The notes under the pieces: generated by a model
Databases searched by the model: none
Seen by the model: only the letters and a program-made list of their open reading frames with translations
Told to the model about the DNA's origin: nothing
From: an uncultured Bacteroidota bacterium
GTDB taxonomy: Bacteria; Bacteroidota; Bacteroidia; Flavobacteriales; Flavobacteriaceae
Assembly (NCBI GenBank): GCA_902606555.1
Contig: CACLGQ010000005.1
Span: 1 to 45,634 of the forward strand
Reading direction: 5' to 3'
Length of the DNA: 45,634 nt
Translations under genes and position numbers: made by a program
In this document: positions 16,908 to 25,543 of the stretch, in pieces
Layout of the letters: each line of letters begins with the position of its first letter
Position numbering within the stretch: position 1 is the stretch's first letter

Positions 16908-17398
16908 TCGGATATTTCCTCAGATTGAAAATACTTAATCTTTAGCTCATCATCGTCTAAAACTAAGTATGCACTTTCAAGCCATATTGGATTTGTAGTT
17001 ACCTCCTCACCATTTATTGATGTCACAAAAGTTCCATCATTTTTATAACTGACATGTGCTGATTCATCATCTATCGATATTGTCCAATTGGAAAGATCCC
17101 AATTTCTTGAAACTGGAATATTATCCCCTTGAGAGGCTTCAATTAAAGACCAAAACTCATCCAATGTATAAGGCCCACCTAGCTCAACTAGCTGAAAATC
17201 CTCTGTTATATAGTCATAGGTGTCTAATTCACTACCAATTTCAATTGATGAGAAAAAATTAATTACAGTTTCTTTTACTTGAGCTTTAGTAATTTCATCA
17301 TCATCATAATCTTCTTCAATAGAATCAATAACAAAAATTCCAATGAGAATAACGATTAAAAGATAAAATCCATATTTATAATTTAAGATGTTTTTCAT
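16892..17398 (-). CDS. Membrane-anchored NTF2/SnoaL-like protein
   Basis: The protein has 168 residues with one N-terminal membrane helix (about residues 9-25), then an acidic linker EEDYDDDE and a domain of about 130 residues that fits the NTF2-like/DUF4440 fold: a helical start (VKETVINFFSSIE), FWSLIEAS, WTISIDDESAHVSY and a final strand LKIKYFQSEE. No catalytic residues can be named. It is coupled by an ATGA overlap to the aquaporin gene upstream, so it is the last gene of the TlpA/DUF6029/aquaporin operon. Confidence 0.65.
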   Translation of the reverse strand: MKNILNYKYGFYLLIVILIGIFVIDSIEEDYDDDEITKAQVKETVINFFSSIEIGSELDTYDYITEDFQLVELGGPYTLDEFWSLIEASQGDNIPVSRNWDLSNWTISIDDESAHVSYKNDGTFVTSINGEEVTTNPIWLESAYLVLDDDELKIKYFQSEEISDYLSN

Positions 17399-18009
17399 TT
17401 TTTAAGTATAAAATTAAAGTGTACTACAGCAATTAAAGAACCTATAATCGGAGCAACTATATAATACCAAGTAAAATATTGCGAGATACCGGTTCCAGAA
17501 ATAAAATCTATTATTGACGGCCCGATTGATACAGCTGGATTAAAGACTCCTCCTGAAAGACTACCAACAGAATATGCTCCTGCCATTACTGTTAAGCCGA
17601 TAGCAAGCCCATAAAAGGAATTTCCTTTCAATTTAGGATGACAAGCAACATTTAAAATAACTAGAACTAAAAGGTATGTAAACAACACCTCAGCTAGTAA
17701 AATTTGATAAACAGACTCATCTAAATTTGGTTGGATTGTCATATTTGATGAAAGAGCAAAGACTAAATATGCAGCAAGGGTAGCTCCCAGTATTTGAGCA
17801 ATTATATATTTAAAAAAATCAACTCCACTAATTTCCTTTTTAATAAACATTGCAAGTGATACCACAGGGTTGTAATGTGCTCCCGAGATATGAGCACCCA
17901 TGTAAACCAAAACCGTAAGACCAAAGCCAATTGCTAGAGGATTTTGGGTTAAGCCTATTATTAAAACGAGGAATAAGGTTCCAATAAATTCTGTTAAGTA
18001 CTTTTTCAT
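17395..18009 (-). CDS. MIP-family channel (aquaporin/glycerol facilitator type)
   Basis: The protein has 204 residues from the ATG at 18009; an in-frame TTG one codon earlier is less likely. Six membrane segments and two half-helix pore motifs are present: HYNPVVSLAMF (first motif NPV instead of NPA, about residue 47) and GGVFNPAVSIGP (second motif NPA, about 155). This is the hourglass pore of aquaporins. The chain is compact, fitting water rather than glycerol channels, but selectivity residues were not checked. It lies 14 bases after the DUF6029 gene and overlaps the next gene by four bases. Confidence 0.9.
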   Translation of the reverse strand: MKKYLTEFIGTLFLVLIIGLTQNPLAIGFGLTVLVYMGAHISGAHYNPVVSLAMFIKKEISGVDFFKYIIAQILGATLAAYLVFALSSNMTIQPNLDESVYQILLAEVLFTYLLVLVILNVACHPKLKGNSFYGLAIGLTVMAGAYSVGSLSGGVFNPAVSIGPSIIDFISGTGISQYFTWYYIVAPIIGSLIAVVHFNFILKK

Positions 18010-18023
18010 CAAATTTAAAGTTA

Positions 18024-19661
18024 TTAAAAAGAAGTATTTATTGAAAAAGATAAACCTTTAAATTCTGGAATATATCGACAAATTCCACCATAACAAAGCA
18101 ATCCTCCTCTTTGTTTCCCATAAGAGACAGAAAATCTGGAAGCATTTTTATTATATGATGCACCTATTGAATAAAAAGCTGGCTTATCTTCATCTAAATT
18201 TTCGTAGTTTACTATAGTATTGTAATATGCTGAAAGATTATAGTTGAAATTATATTCAAGTCCATATCCATACCAATTTTTTTTATCATCTTTTGTGCTA
18301 AGATGTTGAATTTCTAATCTTAGAGATTTTTTATTATTTAGTTTTAATGTATTGTCAATCACAAGAATTTGAGAATTAATTTCTCCACTTTTTTCTTCAA
18401 TAAACCTTTTATTGTAATATTTATTTATAAAAAGAAAAATATTATCAAATTTGTTAGACCACTTTTTTCTAATTTCTATGCTTTGCTCAGAAAAATATTT
18501 TTCACCAAAACCAATAAAATCTGTATCATAATCAGATGGATAATAAGTATATTGACCTTTTAAATTATACCAAGAGCTAATATTAAGAGATACCTTTGAG
18601 CCATATTTTCCTCCTAAGTTTGAGCCTTTTTTCAGATCATAATATAAATCAAATTGATAGCCAATTTCACCTGATTTCATTAGTTCTGGATCTGGAAATG
18701 AGACATTAGGTTGAGATTCATAAACATTTATGTTAGCCAATTGATAGTCGTGTTGTTTTGTTAGAGCAGGTAAATAGTTAACATTCGATTCATTGTAAAT
18801 TTCACCCTGCTCAAATCGATCGCTGAAAAGAGGCATGTTTTCTAATCTTCTAAATGTCATATCTAAACCAAATCCTGTTTCTGTAACCCCTAGGTTAAGA
18901 GAATGAGCACTTCCTTTTTTAACAAACTCATTTGAAATTAATCCAAATTGAGTTATACCATCTTCGGACTTAATTACTTGCTCATACTCTAAATAAAATT
19001 TATCAGAAAAATAATCTAGTCTGGCTGAAAAAAGATTAGTCAAATCATTAAAGTCATATGAAACATAATGTGGCATCTCGAACCTTCCAACGTAACTGAG
19101 TCCAAAAATTAAATTTTGATACTTAGTATCACTTTTTAATAATGTAATGTTACTGTCAAGTCCTACAATTTTTCCGCTACTAATTCCAACACCCTTTTTC
19201 TGCCAACCCCCTAAAAGTTTTAAATTAAAATTCTCGGTATCAAATGATGTTTTAAATCCCCATATTGAATTATTTATTCCTAACTGCCTATCCTCCCAGG
19301 TTCTTAAAACTAGGCCACTACCAAATTGATCATAAATAGAACCTATACTCATGTTAAAATTATTTTTAGAATAGTTAAGACTAAGAGTTGACAAATGGGT
19401 GTTTTCGAAACTATCTGAATAACTTTGTAATCGTTTTGGCAAATATGATTCAACCTGGACTTCAACATTCCAATTTGAATTAAAAAGATATTTGACATTT
19501 AAATAATTATTTGATGCGAGTTTGTTTTCATAGCTTTCTTCTTCATTTTCTTGATAATAAACAGCACTAGATTCAAATGAACCATAAATTCGATTAGATT
19601 GGGAGTAGCTGATGCTTAAAAAAAACAGCGCAGGTAAAAGTGTCATTATTGATTTAAGCAT
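18024..19661 (-). CDS. DUF6029-type outer-membrane beta-barrel protein
   Basis: The 545-residue protein has a signal peptide (cut near SISYSQ). The mature chain shows alternating polar/aromatic strands throughout and ends with a strand finishing in Phe (SFSINTSF), as in outer-membrane barrels. GSIYDQFGSGLVLRTWEDR (about 107) and YVGRFEMPHYV resemble the Bacteroidota DUF6029 family. Function is unknown. Its start overlaps the stop of the TlpA-like gene by one base, and the divergent neighbour is an Omp28-like protein with its own thioredoxin domain, a recurring neighbourhood in Flavobacteriia. Confidence 0.8.
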   Translation of the reverse strand: MLKSIMTLLPALFFLSISYSQSNRIYGSFESSAVYYQENEEESYENKLASNNYLNVKYLFNSNWNVEVQVESYLPKRLQSYSDSFENTHLSTLSLNYSKNNFNMSIGSIYDQFGSGLVLRTWEDRQLGINNSIWGFKTSFDTENFNLKLLGGWQKKGVGISSGKIVGLDSNITLLKSDTKYQNLIFGLSYVGRFEMPHYVSYDFNDLTNLFSARLDYFSDKFYLEYEQVIKSEDGITQFGLISNEFVKKGSAHSLNLGVTETGFGLDMTFRRLENMPLFSDRFEQGEIYNESNVNYLPALTKQHDYQLANINVYESQPNVSFPDPELMKSGEIGYQFDLYYDLKKGSNLGGKYGSKVSLNISSWYNLKGQYTYYPSDYDTDFIGFGEKYFSEQSIEIRKKWSNKFDNIFLFINKYYNKRFIEEKSGEINSQILVIDNTLKLNNKKSLRLEIQHLSTKDDKKNWYGYGLEYNFNYNLSAYYNTIVNYENLDEDKPAFYSIGASYNKNASRFSVSYGKQRGGLLCYGGICRYIPEFKGLSFSINTSF

Positions 19662-20149
19662 TATTTTTCGTAATTAGAAATTACTTCAAATAAATCTTCT
19701 TCCTCACCAGGCGTATATCCAATCCTTCTATGAATTATTTCAGACTTATATGTTACAATTGTATGCGGAATTCCTACCACACCCATTGCTCGTTTAAATT
19801 CTTGATTTGTATCAGAAATTATATCAAAAATCCAATTTTTTCCATTAATTAATGGTCGAACTCTTTTTTTACTTCTTGAATCATCAGTTGAAATTGCTAA
19901 AACTGTAATATCTTCTTTCTGATTCCACTCTGGAATAATTTCATTAATTGCATCTAATTCATTGATACATGGAATACACCAAGTAGCCCAGAAAGATATA
20001 ATTGTAAATCCATCTTGATTAATTGCTTCTATAGATTTAATAGATTTACCATTAAGTGTCGTTAAACCTATCTCTGGTATAAATTTCTGAGAGCTAGAAT
20101 TGTATGCAAACAGACACAGTATTAAAGTAAATAAAAATTTTTTTACCAT
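19661..20149 (-). CDS. TlpA-family thioredoxin-like protein, exported
   Basis: This is a 162-residue protein with a signal peptide (ending near NSSSQ). The redox site is WATWCIPC (about residues 54-61) and the cis-proline loop is VVGIPHTI (about 126-133), giving a complete TlpA/ResA-type periplasmic thiol-disulfide oxidoreductase. It is the first gene of a minus-strand operon with a DUF6029 barrel, so it may keep thiols of that operon's products reduced, which is inference. A TAnnTTTG match on the minus strand lies nine bases before the start codon, hinting at a very short leader. Confidence 0.92.
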   Translation of the reverse strand: MVKKFLFTLILCLFAYNSSSQKFIPEIGLTTLNGKSIKSIEAINQDGFTIISFWATWCIPCINELDAINEIIPEWNQKEDITVLAISTDDSRSKKRVRPLINGKNWIFDIISDTNQEFKRAMGVVGIPHTIVTYKSEIIHRRIGYTPGEEEDLFEVISNYEK

Positions 20150-20157
20150 TTGGATTA

Positions 20158-20165
20158 CAAATTTA
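20158..20165 (-). promoter_or_regulatory. Candidate -7 element (TAAATTTG) of the TlpA operon
   Basis: Read on the minus strand this is a perfect TAnnTTTG match eight bases before the ATG, which would give an almost leaderless mRNA. No clear -33 partner is seen in the short divergent gap. Confidence 0.28.
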
Positions 20166-20192
20166 ACAGCAATTTATTAATTTCGAAGACCC

Positions 20193-21224
20193 ATGAGGCT
20201 TTTATTTGGAAAATTATTGATACTTTTTTTATTACTGGGTTGTAGTGGATCTGATGATGAGCAATCAACTGAAATTGACAATACACCCGTAGTTAGTAGT
20301 CTTCAAATTTTTATATCTAGTGAGGAGGTCATTGTTGGTCAACAAGTTTTATTTAGTGTATTTGATAATAATAGTATGAATAGAACCGCTGATGCTAAAT
20401 TTTATATAAATGATCAAGAAATTTCTGGAAGTTCATACACATTCAATGATATTGGAACTTTTGATGTATATGCAAAATTTCAAGACATTAAGAGTAATAC
20501 AGAGCAAGTTATAGTTAACCAGGTACCTATTGAATATAAACAATATGTGTTGCTTGAAGATTATACTGGTACATGGTGTGGATATTGTACACGTGTTTCT
20601 TTTGCTATTGAGCAAGTTAAAAAACAGACTAACGATGCAGTTGTAATCGCTATTCATCAAGGTGATCCTATGCAATTCTCAGGTGAAGCGACACTTAGAA
20701 GCCATTTTGGAGTTACGGGATTTCCAACAGCCTTTATTGATCGTAAGGCCAGATGGACACCCCCAGAGCCAAACAGTATAGATCAGGTTTTAGGTAAGCT
20801 TTCAAATAAAGCATATGCTGCATTAGCAATGGAATCTTCTCTAGACGGTGATATGCTTACAATTAAGGTAAAGCTCAAGATTGGATATAACTACAGAGCT
20901 CTTAAATTAGGATTATACATTGTAGAAGACAAATTAGTTTATGATCAGAGAAATTGGACTTCATATTATAATGGTGACCCAATTAAAAACTTTGAACATA
21001 ACGACGTATTAAGAAAAAGTATAACAGGACTATTAGGTGATGAAATTCCCTCTGATCAGCTAGGTCATGATAAGGAATTTGAAAAAGAATTTCAATACGT
21101 TATACCAAGTGAATTTAACAAGGGTAATATCAGGATGATAGCCTTTGTAACTGAAGGAACTAAGAAGGAAACTATCAATGTTAGATCTTCTAAGATTGGT
21201 GAAAACCAATCCTTCGAAAAATAA
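20193..21224 (+). CDS. Omp28-related lipoprotein with thioredoxin-like domain
   Basis: The 343-residue protein has a lipobox (LLLGCSGSDD). Residues about 30-112 look like an Ig/PKD-like beta domain. A thioredoxin-like domain follows, with LLEDYTGTWCGYC (CxxC near 129-132) and GVTGFPTAFID as cis-proline loop. The C-terminal 130 residues form the Omp28-type beta domain. These are surface or periplasmic lipoproteins of Bacteroidota with unknown substrates. It diverges from the TlpA-like gene with a 43-base gap, which suggests shared control of two thiol-redox proteins. Confidence 0.87.
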   Translation: MRLLFGKLLILFLLLGCSGSDDEQSTEIDNTPVVSSLQIFISSEEVIVGQQVLFSVFDNNSMNRTADAKFYINDQEISGSSYTFNDIGTFDVYAKFQDIKSNTEQVIVNQVPIEYKQYVLLEDYTGTWCGYCTRVSFAIEQVKKQTNDAVVIAIHQGDPMQFSGEATLRSHFGVTGFPTAFIDRKARWTPPEPNSIDQVLGKLSNKAYAALAMESSLDGDMLTIKVKLKIGYNYRALKLGLYIVEDKLVYDQRNWTSYYNGDPIKNFEHNDVLRKSITGLLGDEIPSDQLGHDKEFEKEFQYVIPSEFNKGNIRMIAFVTEGTKKETINVRSSKIGENQSFEK

Positions 21225-21228
21225 TTAA

Positions 21229-21465
21229 ATGAAAAAAATCATTGACTTACATGGTTTAACCCATGATGAGTCTATCATTAAAGTTGAAGAATACCTTCTT
21301 TTAAACTCATTTGATAATGACCTTGATTTGGAACTAATTACTGGAAAATCGCATAGGCTTCAAGAAAAAATTATAAAACAGGTTTTAAATAAACATAACT
21401 TTAATTATTATATTCCAAAGCATAATACTGGAATGATGTACATAACAGACACTAGAATTAATTAA
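21229..21465 (+). CDS. Small Smr-domain protein
   Basis: The 78-residue cytoplasmic protein is almost entirely one Smr domain: IDLHGLTHDESI at the start and LELITGKSHRLQEKI in the middle, where canonical members read TGKG. Smr domains act as nucleases on RNA or DNA, for example in ribosome rescue or as part of MutS2, but a free 78-residue form could also only bind nucleic acid. It lies four bases after the Omp28-like gene and seven before the M28 peptidase gene. Confidence 0.8.
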   Translation: MKKIIDLHGLTHDESIIKVEEYLLLNSFDNDLDLELITGKSHRLQEKIIKQVLNKHNFNYYIPKHNTGMMYITDTRIN

Positions 21466-21472
21466 AAAAACT

Positions 21473-23038
21473 ATGAAAAAATTACTATACATTTCTTTTT
21501 TATCAATAATACCTTTTTTAAATGCTCAAACCTCTGATGATGTAATAAAGAAAATGGTTGATGAAGTTTATAACAATTCCCAAGTTGAGAAGTTATCACA
21601 TGAACTATTTGATCTAGTTGGCCCTAGATTAGTTGGTACACCACAAATGAAAAACGCACACGACTGGGCAGTGGAAAAATATAAAAGTTGGGGTATAAAC
21701 TCGTACTTACACCAATGGGGAATTTGGAGAGGATGGGAAAGAGGAATTACACATATTGATATGTTAAAACCCAGGGTTAGAACTTTAGCAGGTAGACAAT
21801 TAGCATGGAGTCCATCAACTTCAAAAAAAGGAATAACAGCTGAGGTTACAAAAGTCCCTGAAATTAATAACAAGGAAGATTTTGATAATTGGTTAAAAAC
21901 AGTAAAAGGTAAATTTATTTTAGTAAGTCAAAATCAAATAACAGGAAGACCAGATTCACAATGGGAGGAGTATGCTACACCTGAATCTTTTGAAAAAATG
22001 AAAGATGAAAGAGATAAGATTAGTGAAAATTGGTATTCTAATATTAGAAAAACCGGATATGGTTATAGAGATATAAGCAAAGCATTTGAGGATGCAGGAG
22101 CATTAGGTTTAATTTCAAGTTATTGGTCTAGAGCTTTTGGTGCAAATAAAGTATTTAGTGCAAGAACTGATAAGATTCCTAATGTTGATTTGAATTTAGA
22201 GGACTATACTATGCTTTACAGAATGGTGGAGAATGGAACTAGTCCTACCCTCAAAATTATTTCTACCTCAAGAGAGTTAGGAGATGTTCCAACATTTAAC
22301 ACACTTGCCGAAATTAAAGGTGTTGAGAAGCCAGATGAGTACGTAATTTTATCTGCTCATTTTGATTCTTGGGATGGATCTCAGGGAACCACTGACAATG
22401 GGACTGGTACAATTGTGATGATGGAGGCAATGAGAATATTAAAGAAATTTTACCCAAACCCCAAGAGAACCATAATGGTTGGTCATTGGGGAAGTGAGGA
22501 ACAAGGCTTAAATGGTTCAAGAGCTTTTGTTGAAGATTATCCAAATATTGTTGAAAATATTCAATCAGTATTTAATCAAGACAATGGAACAGGGAGGGTT
22601 GTGAGTATAAGTGGACAAGGATTTCTTAACTCATACGATTATCTCTCGGATTGGTTATCATCTGTACCTCAAGATGTAACTAAACATATTGAAACCGATT
22701 TCCCAGGAATGCCCGGTTCTGGTGGAACTGATCATGCTAGTTTTGTTGCTGCAGGTGTTCCTGCTTTTAACTTAAGTGCTTTAGATTGGGAATACTGGAA
22801 TTATACATGGCACACTAATCTTGACAGTTATGATAAAATAGTTTTCGATGATTTAAAAAATAATGTTATTCTAACTGCAATTCTTGCTTATAAGGCAAGT
22901 GAAGATCCAGAAAAAGCTTCAAGAGAAAAAAGAGTTTTACCTGAAAGCAGTATAAATCCAAGGACAGGTAGAATGATGAGAGCTAGGGGATGGCCGTCTG
23001 TAAGAAAGCCTAACAGAGATGGGACATCATCTAAATAA
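21473..23038 (+). CDS. M28-family zinc aminopeptidase/carboxypeptidase, secreted
   Basis: The 521-residue protein has a signal peptide (cut near FLNAQ). Zinc ligands are readable in order: SAHFDSWDGSQGTTDNGTG (His and bridging Asp, about 298-316), GSEEQGLNGS (catalytic Glu and ligand Glu), NQDNGTG and the final His in YTWHTNLDSYD. GGTDHASFVAAGVPAFNL is also typical. A PA-like insertion precedes the catalytic part. It should be an exported aminopeptidase or plasma glutamate carboxypeptidase-like enzyme. The C-terminal 35 residues are basic and unusual for the family, ending in RKPNRDGTSSK. Confidence 0.93.
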   Translation: MKKLLYISFLSIIPFLNAQTSDDVIKKMVDEVYNNSQVEKLSHELFDLVGPRLVGTPQMKNAHDWAVEKYKSWGINSYLHQWGIWRGWERGITHIDMLKPRVRTLAGRQLAWSPSTSKKGITAEVTKVPEINNKEDFDNWLKTVKGKFILVSQNQITGRPDSQWEEYATPESFEKMKDERDKISENWYSNIRKTGYGYRDISKAFEDAGALGLISSYWSRAFGANKVFSARTDKIPNVDLNLEDYTMLYRMVENGTSPTLKIISTSRELGDVPTFNTLAEIKGVEKPDEYVILSAHFDSWDGSQGTTDNGTGTIVMMEAMRILKKFYPNPKRTIMVGHWGSEEQGLNGSRAFVEDYPNIVENIQSVFNQDNGTGRVVSISGQGFLNSYDYLSDWLSSVPQDVTKHIETDFPGMPGSGGTDHASFVAAGVPAFNLSALDWEYWNYTWHTNLDSYDKIVFDDLKNNVILTAILAYKASEDPEKASREKRVLPESSINPRTGRMMRARGWPSVRKPNRDGTSSK

Positions 23039-23040
23039 GT

Positions 23041-23133
23041 TCAGAGTATAGCAAGAAGTCTTAAAAGGAGGTAACCACCAACAATAGACCAGAGTATCCA
23101 TCTGTTTTTTACGTACCATTCTTCCCATTTCAT
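23041..23133 (-). CDS. 30-residue membrane micro-protein coupled to DinB gene
   Basis: The start codon overlaps the DinB stop codon in ATGA, and the frame runs 30 codons to a TGA three bases from the end of the convergent M28 gene. The product reads MKWEEWYVKNRWILWSIV and continues with a hydrophobic GGYLLLRLLAIL tail: a Trp-rich amphipathic start followed by one membrane helix. No family is recognised. The ATGA coupling, the same arrangement as between the two genes upstream, is the main support. Confidence 0.5.
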   Translation of the reverse strand: MKWEEWYVKNRWILWSIVGGYLLLRLLAIL

Positions 23134-23654
23134 AGACTAATTTTATTCTCTAATTTATGAATAATCTTCTTATGATGTATAAAATGAGATAGTAAAAAAT
23201 TTAAAGTCATATCCATGTCAATTCTTCCAGCTATGGGGTGTCTTAAAATACCTTTTTTAAGAATTTCTTTATCCAAATTATTAATTAGTATTTCAAATGA
23301 ATCCCTTGATTTTAACCATTTATTTTTAAGCTCCTGTAGATCAATATTCTCAGGAATTGGATCAACAACTATTTTCGGTGCTTTAAATTTTAACCCGAGA
23401 AAAAAAATAAGTTTTAATAATTTCAACCTAAGCTTCGCAATCTTACTAACATTTACAAGAGTATCAGGATAAGAGGTTTTTTTTCTAATATATTTTTCTG
23501 TGGTAATTTCTGTTAGCCATAAGTGATACATATTTTCACCTATAGACCATTTTTTCGAATTTGGCTTAAAATTAATTTCTTGGTTTGAGTACTTACTTAG
23601 TCTTTTAAAAGTTAAGCTTAATTCTTTATTCAAATTTTCTATTTTTTCAGTCAT
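23130..23654 (-). CDS. DinB-like four-helix protein
   Basis: The 174-residue protein matches the DinB/YfiT-like fold: KWSIGENMYHLWLTE (first metal-ligand His, about residue 43) and NFLLSHFIHHKKIIHKLE at the C-terminus with the paired His residues. Such proteins are metal-dependent thiol transferases or stress-linked enzymes of unknown substrate. The start overlaps the stop of the esterase gene by four bases and its own stop overlaps the micro-ORF start, giving a three-gene coupled operon. Confidence 0.8.
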   Translation of the reverse strand: MTEKIENLNKELSLTFKRLSKYSNQEINFKPNSKKWSIGENMYHLWLTEITTEKYIRKKTSYPDTLVNVSKIAKLRLKLLKLIFFLGLKFKAPKIVVDPIPENIDLQELKNKWLKSRDSFEILINNLDKEILKKGILRHPIAGRIDMDMTLNFLLSHFIHHKKIIHKLENKISL

Positions 23655-24298
23655 AAGCTATTAGTAATCTTTTTAAGTTCTTCTTCAATAATTTTATGAC
23701 TTCCCTCATATTCAATCAATTCATATTTTAGCCCATATGATTTAACAACTCCAACAAATTCTTGTTTTTTTTCTTCACTAATGTATTCATCATTTTTTCC
23801 GATAACAATCTTAAGATTCATAGAATCCCACCTAGATTTATTCTCAATTACTAATGAGTCTTTTGGAATATCAGAGCCCCATAAAATCAAGGAATTAGTA
23901 TTTAATCTATTAGACATTAGCCATCTAACAAGTGTAGGCCCTCCTTGAGAAAAACCTAATGTATTTAATTTAAAGTTATCGTGCCCAATTTCTTTTTTTA
24001 TAATTGAAAAAAGTTTATCTAAAAATAAAATGTTATCACTAATCTCTTGTTCTCTATCTAACTTTGTCATCCAGCTAGCACCAACTCGTGTATAATTATT
24101 TCCTAAGTAAAATCTGTTAGTTGCTTCAGGCGCAATTACTAAAGTTGTTTCATTTATAATGCAGTCAAATTTCTTTATAAAATATTCACTTAGCATTCCA
24201 TACCCGTGTAAAACAATCCATACATTATTAATTTTTTTAGAGCATTTTCCAATTTGTGAATATTTTCCGGTTTTTGAAATAGAAATTTGTTTTTTCAT
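23651..24298 (-). CDS. Alpha/beta hydrolase (phospholipase/carboxylesterase type)
   Basis: The 215-residue cytoplasmic protein has no signal peptide. WIVLHGYGM (about 27-35) is the oxyanion region, GFSQGGPTLVRW (about 114) the nucleophile elbow with Ser, GKNDEYI the acidic residue and EGSHKI the catalytic His near the end. This is the compact carboxylesterase/YpfH class. It heads the operon with DinB and the micro-protein. The substrate is unknown. Confidence 0.85.
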   Translation of the reverse strand: MKKQISISKTGKYSQIGKCSKKINNVWIVLHGYGMLSEYFIKKFDCIINETTLVIAPEATNRFYLGNNYTRVGASWMTKLDREQEISDNILFLDKLFSIIKKEIGHDNFKLNTLGFSQGGPTLVRWLMSNRLNTNSLILWGSDIPKDSLVIENKSRWDSMNLKIVIGKNDEYISEEKKQEFVGVVKSYGLKYELIEYEGSHKIIEEELKKITNSL

Positions 24299-24319
24299 AT
24301 GAATGCATAAAATTATAAT

Positions 24320-24327
24320 TAATTTTG
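24320..24327 (+). promoter_or_regulatory. Candidate -7 element (TAATTTTG) before the NTF2-like gene
   Basis: A perfect TAnnTTTG match ends nine bases before the ATG at 24337 in the 38-base divergent gap. It would leave only a few bases of leader; chance occurrence is possible in such AT-rich DNA. Confidence 0.28.
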
Positions 24328-24336
24328 TCTATTATT

Positions 24337-24795
24337 ATGAAAATTCAAGAAATCGAAAAGGCCCAAGAAAAATGGGGTAAAGGAATTGTTAAAATAGGCG
24401 AATTAAAAGATTCTTTAAAAGAGTGTAGAATGTTCACTATTGATTTTATTAATAAAATGTATGATTATGAAAATGGTATAGTTCAGTTTAAGCCAACTAA
24501 AGCATCGGACTTTCAATTCAGAGGAGATGTTAAGGCAGCCCTTTCTTATTTTATCGGTTCTGATAATGACTTCAATGAGGATAAAGGATTTGCTTTAAAC
24601 CCATGGGTAAAAGTAGATTTTGAGAATAATTCTATTAATATTATCAATGACATAGCAATTGCAATGGGCAATTATTTTTTCACAGACAATGGTGGTGGAA
24701 AAACCAAAGTTGAGTATAGTTTTGTATACAAGAAAAATGATATTGGAGATTTAAAAATTATTTTGCACCATTCTTCTCTACCTTATTCAAAATAA
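24337..24795 (+). CDS. NTF2-like protein (SnoaL / CaMKII-association-like)
   Basis: The protein has 152 residues from the ATG at 24337; an in-frame TTG four codons earlier is less likely because it sits in the candidate promoter. IQEIEKAQEKWGKGIVKIGE, DFINKMYDYENGIVQFKPT and a final hairpin GGGKTKVEYSFVYKK...DLKIILHHSSLPY fit a single-domain NTF2-like fold in the group related to the CaMKII association domain, sometimes annotated as a phosphoribosyl-AMP cyclohydrolase. There is no signal peptide. The role is unknown. Confidence 0.72.
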   Translation: MKIQEIEKAQEKWGKGIVKIGELKDSLKECRMFTIDFINKMYDYENGIVQFKPTKASDFQFRGDVKAALSYFIGSDNDFNEDKGFALNPWVKVDFENNSINIINDIAIAMGNYFFTDNGGGKTKVEYSFVYKKNDIGDLKIILHHSSLPYSK

Positions 24796-24797
24796 GA

Positions 24798-25463
24798 TTA
24801 AAATTGCCACTTAAATAGAAAATTAGGATCTGGAAAGTACTCTTCAACTTTAGAGAGAAGTTCTTCAGAAATATATCCCCATTCAGAATATCCTTCGCTC
24901 ATGGCTTTTTGGGTTATTATTTGTAAATGTAGATGACAAAACCATCCACCACTATCACTTTCCTTCCCAATTCTACCTAGTTCTTGTCCTGCTAATATTT
25001 TTTGTCCTAATTGTACTTTGTGAGGTGTTTTAAGATGCCCATATAATGAATAAAATGTTTGATCCTCAATTTTATGCTTTACAACTAAATAACCACCATA
25101 ATTACCTTTTTGAGTTTCCTTACCAAGCTTGTAAACCTTACCGTCTAAAGGGCAAAACACTACTGAATTGTAGGGAACTATAATATCTAATCCAAGATGA
25201 TAGATTCTTTTTTCATTAATTATATTAATGGATCCTCTTAAGATATTTCTTCTTTCTTCTAAATATTTTCCAATTCCCCATTTCGCCCCTGAACTTTTTA
25301 ATTCATTAAAAATAGCTTCATTAAATTCTTGAAAATTATTAAGATTATAATCAAGAGTTTTAGAGTTTTTGGATGAAAAATTAAATACATATGGCTCTCC
25401 CTTTAATAGGTCACCAAAAAGTGGATAAACATCAAATTTTTCACTTTTATAATTGAAATTCAT
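24798..25463 (-). CDS. M23-type peptidase domain protein without signal peptide
   Basis: The 221-residue protein shows the LytM/M23 motif set: IYHLGLDIIVP (His and Asp metal ligands, HxxxD, about residues 83-93), YGHLKTPHKVQLGQKILAGQ (about 137) and the HxH ligand motif in WFCHLHLQI (about 168). Active peptidoglycan endopeptidases are exported, yet the N-terminus here (MNFNYKSEKFDVYPLFGDLL) has no signal sequence. It may act on a cytoplasmic substrate or be exported by another path. Metal ligands look intact. Confidence 0.83.
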   Translation of the reverse strand: MNFNYKSEKFDVYPLFGDLLKGEPYVFNFSSKNSKTLDYNLNNFQEFNEAIFNELKSSGAKWGIGKYLEERRNILRGSINIINEKRIYHLGLDIIVPYNSVVFCPLDGKVYKLGKETQKGNYGGYLVVKHKIEDQTFYSLYGHLKTPHKVQLGQKILAGQELGRIGKESDSGGWFCHLHLQIITQKAMSEGYSEWGYISEELLSKVEEYFPDPNFLFKWQF

Positions 25464-25491
25464 TACTAGAGTTTTTAAAAAATTTCAAAAT

Positions 25492-25518
25492 AAAAAAGCC
25501 CATATTTATATGAGCTTT
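25492..25518 (-). terminator. Rho-independent terminator of the paired lipoprotein genes
   Basis: On the minus strand AAAGCTCAT and ATGGGCTTT pair (with one U-G pair) around a six-base loop, followed by a T tract, 26 bases after the stop codon of the second lipoprotein gene. Confidence 0.75.
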
Positions 25519-25543
25519 CTTACAATTAAATTCTGAGTTTATA

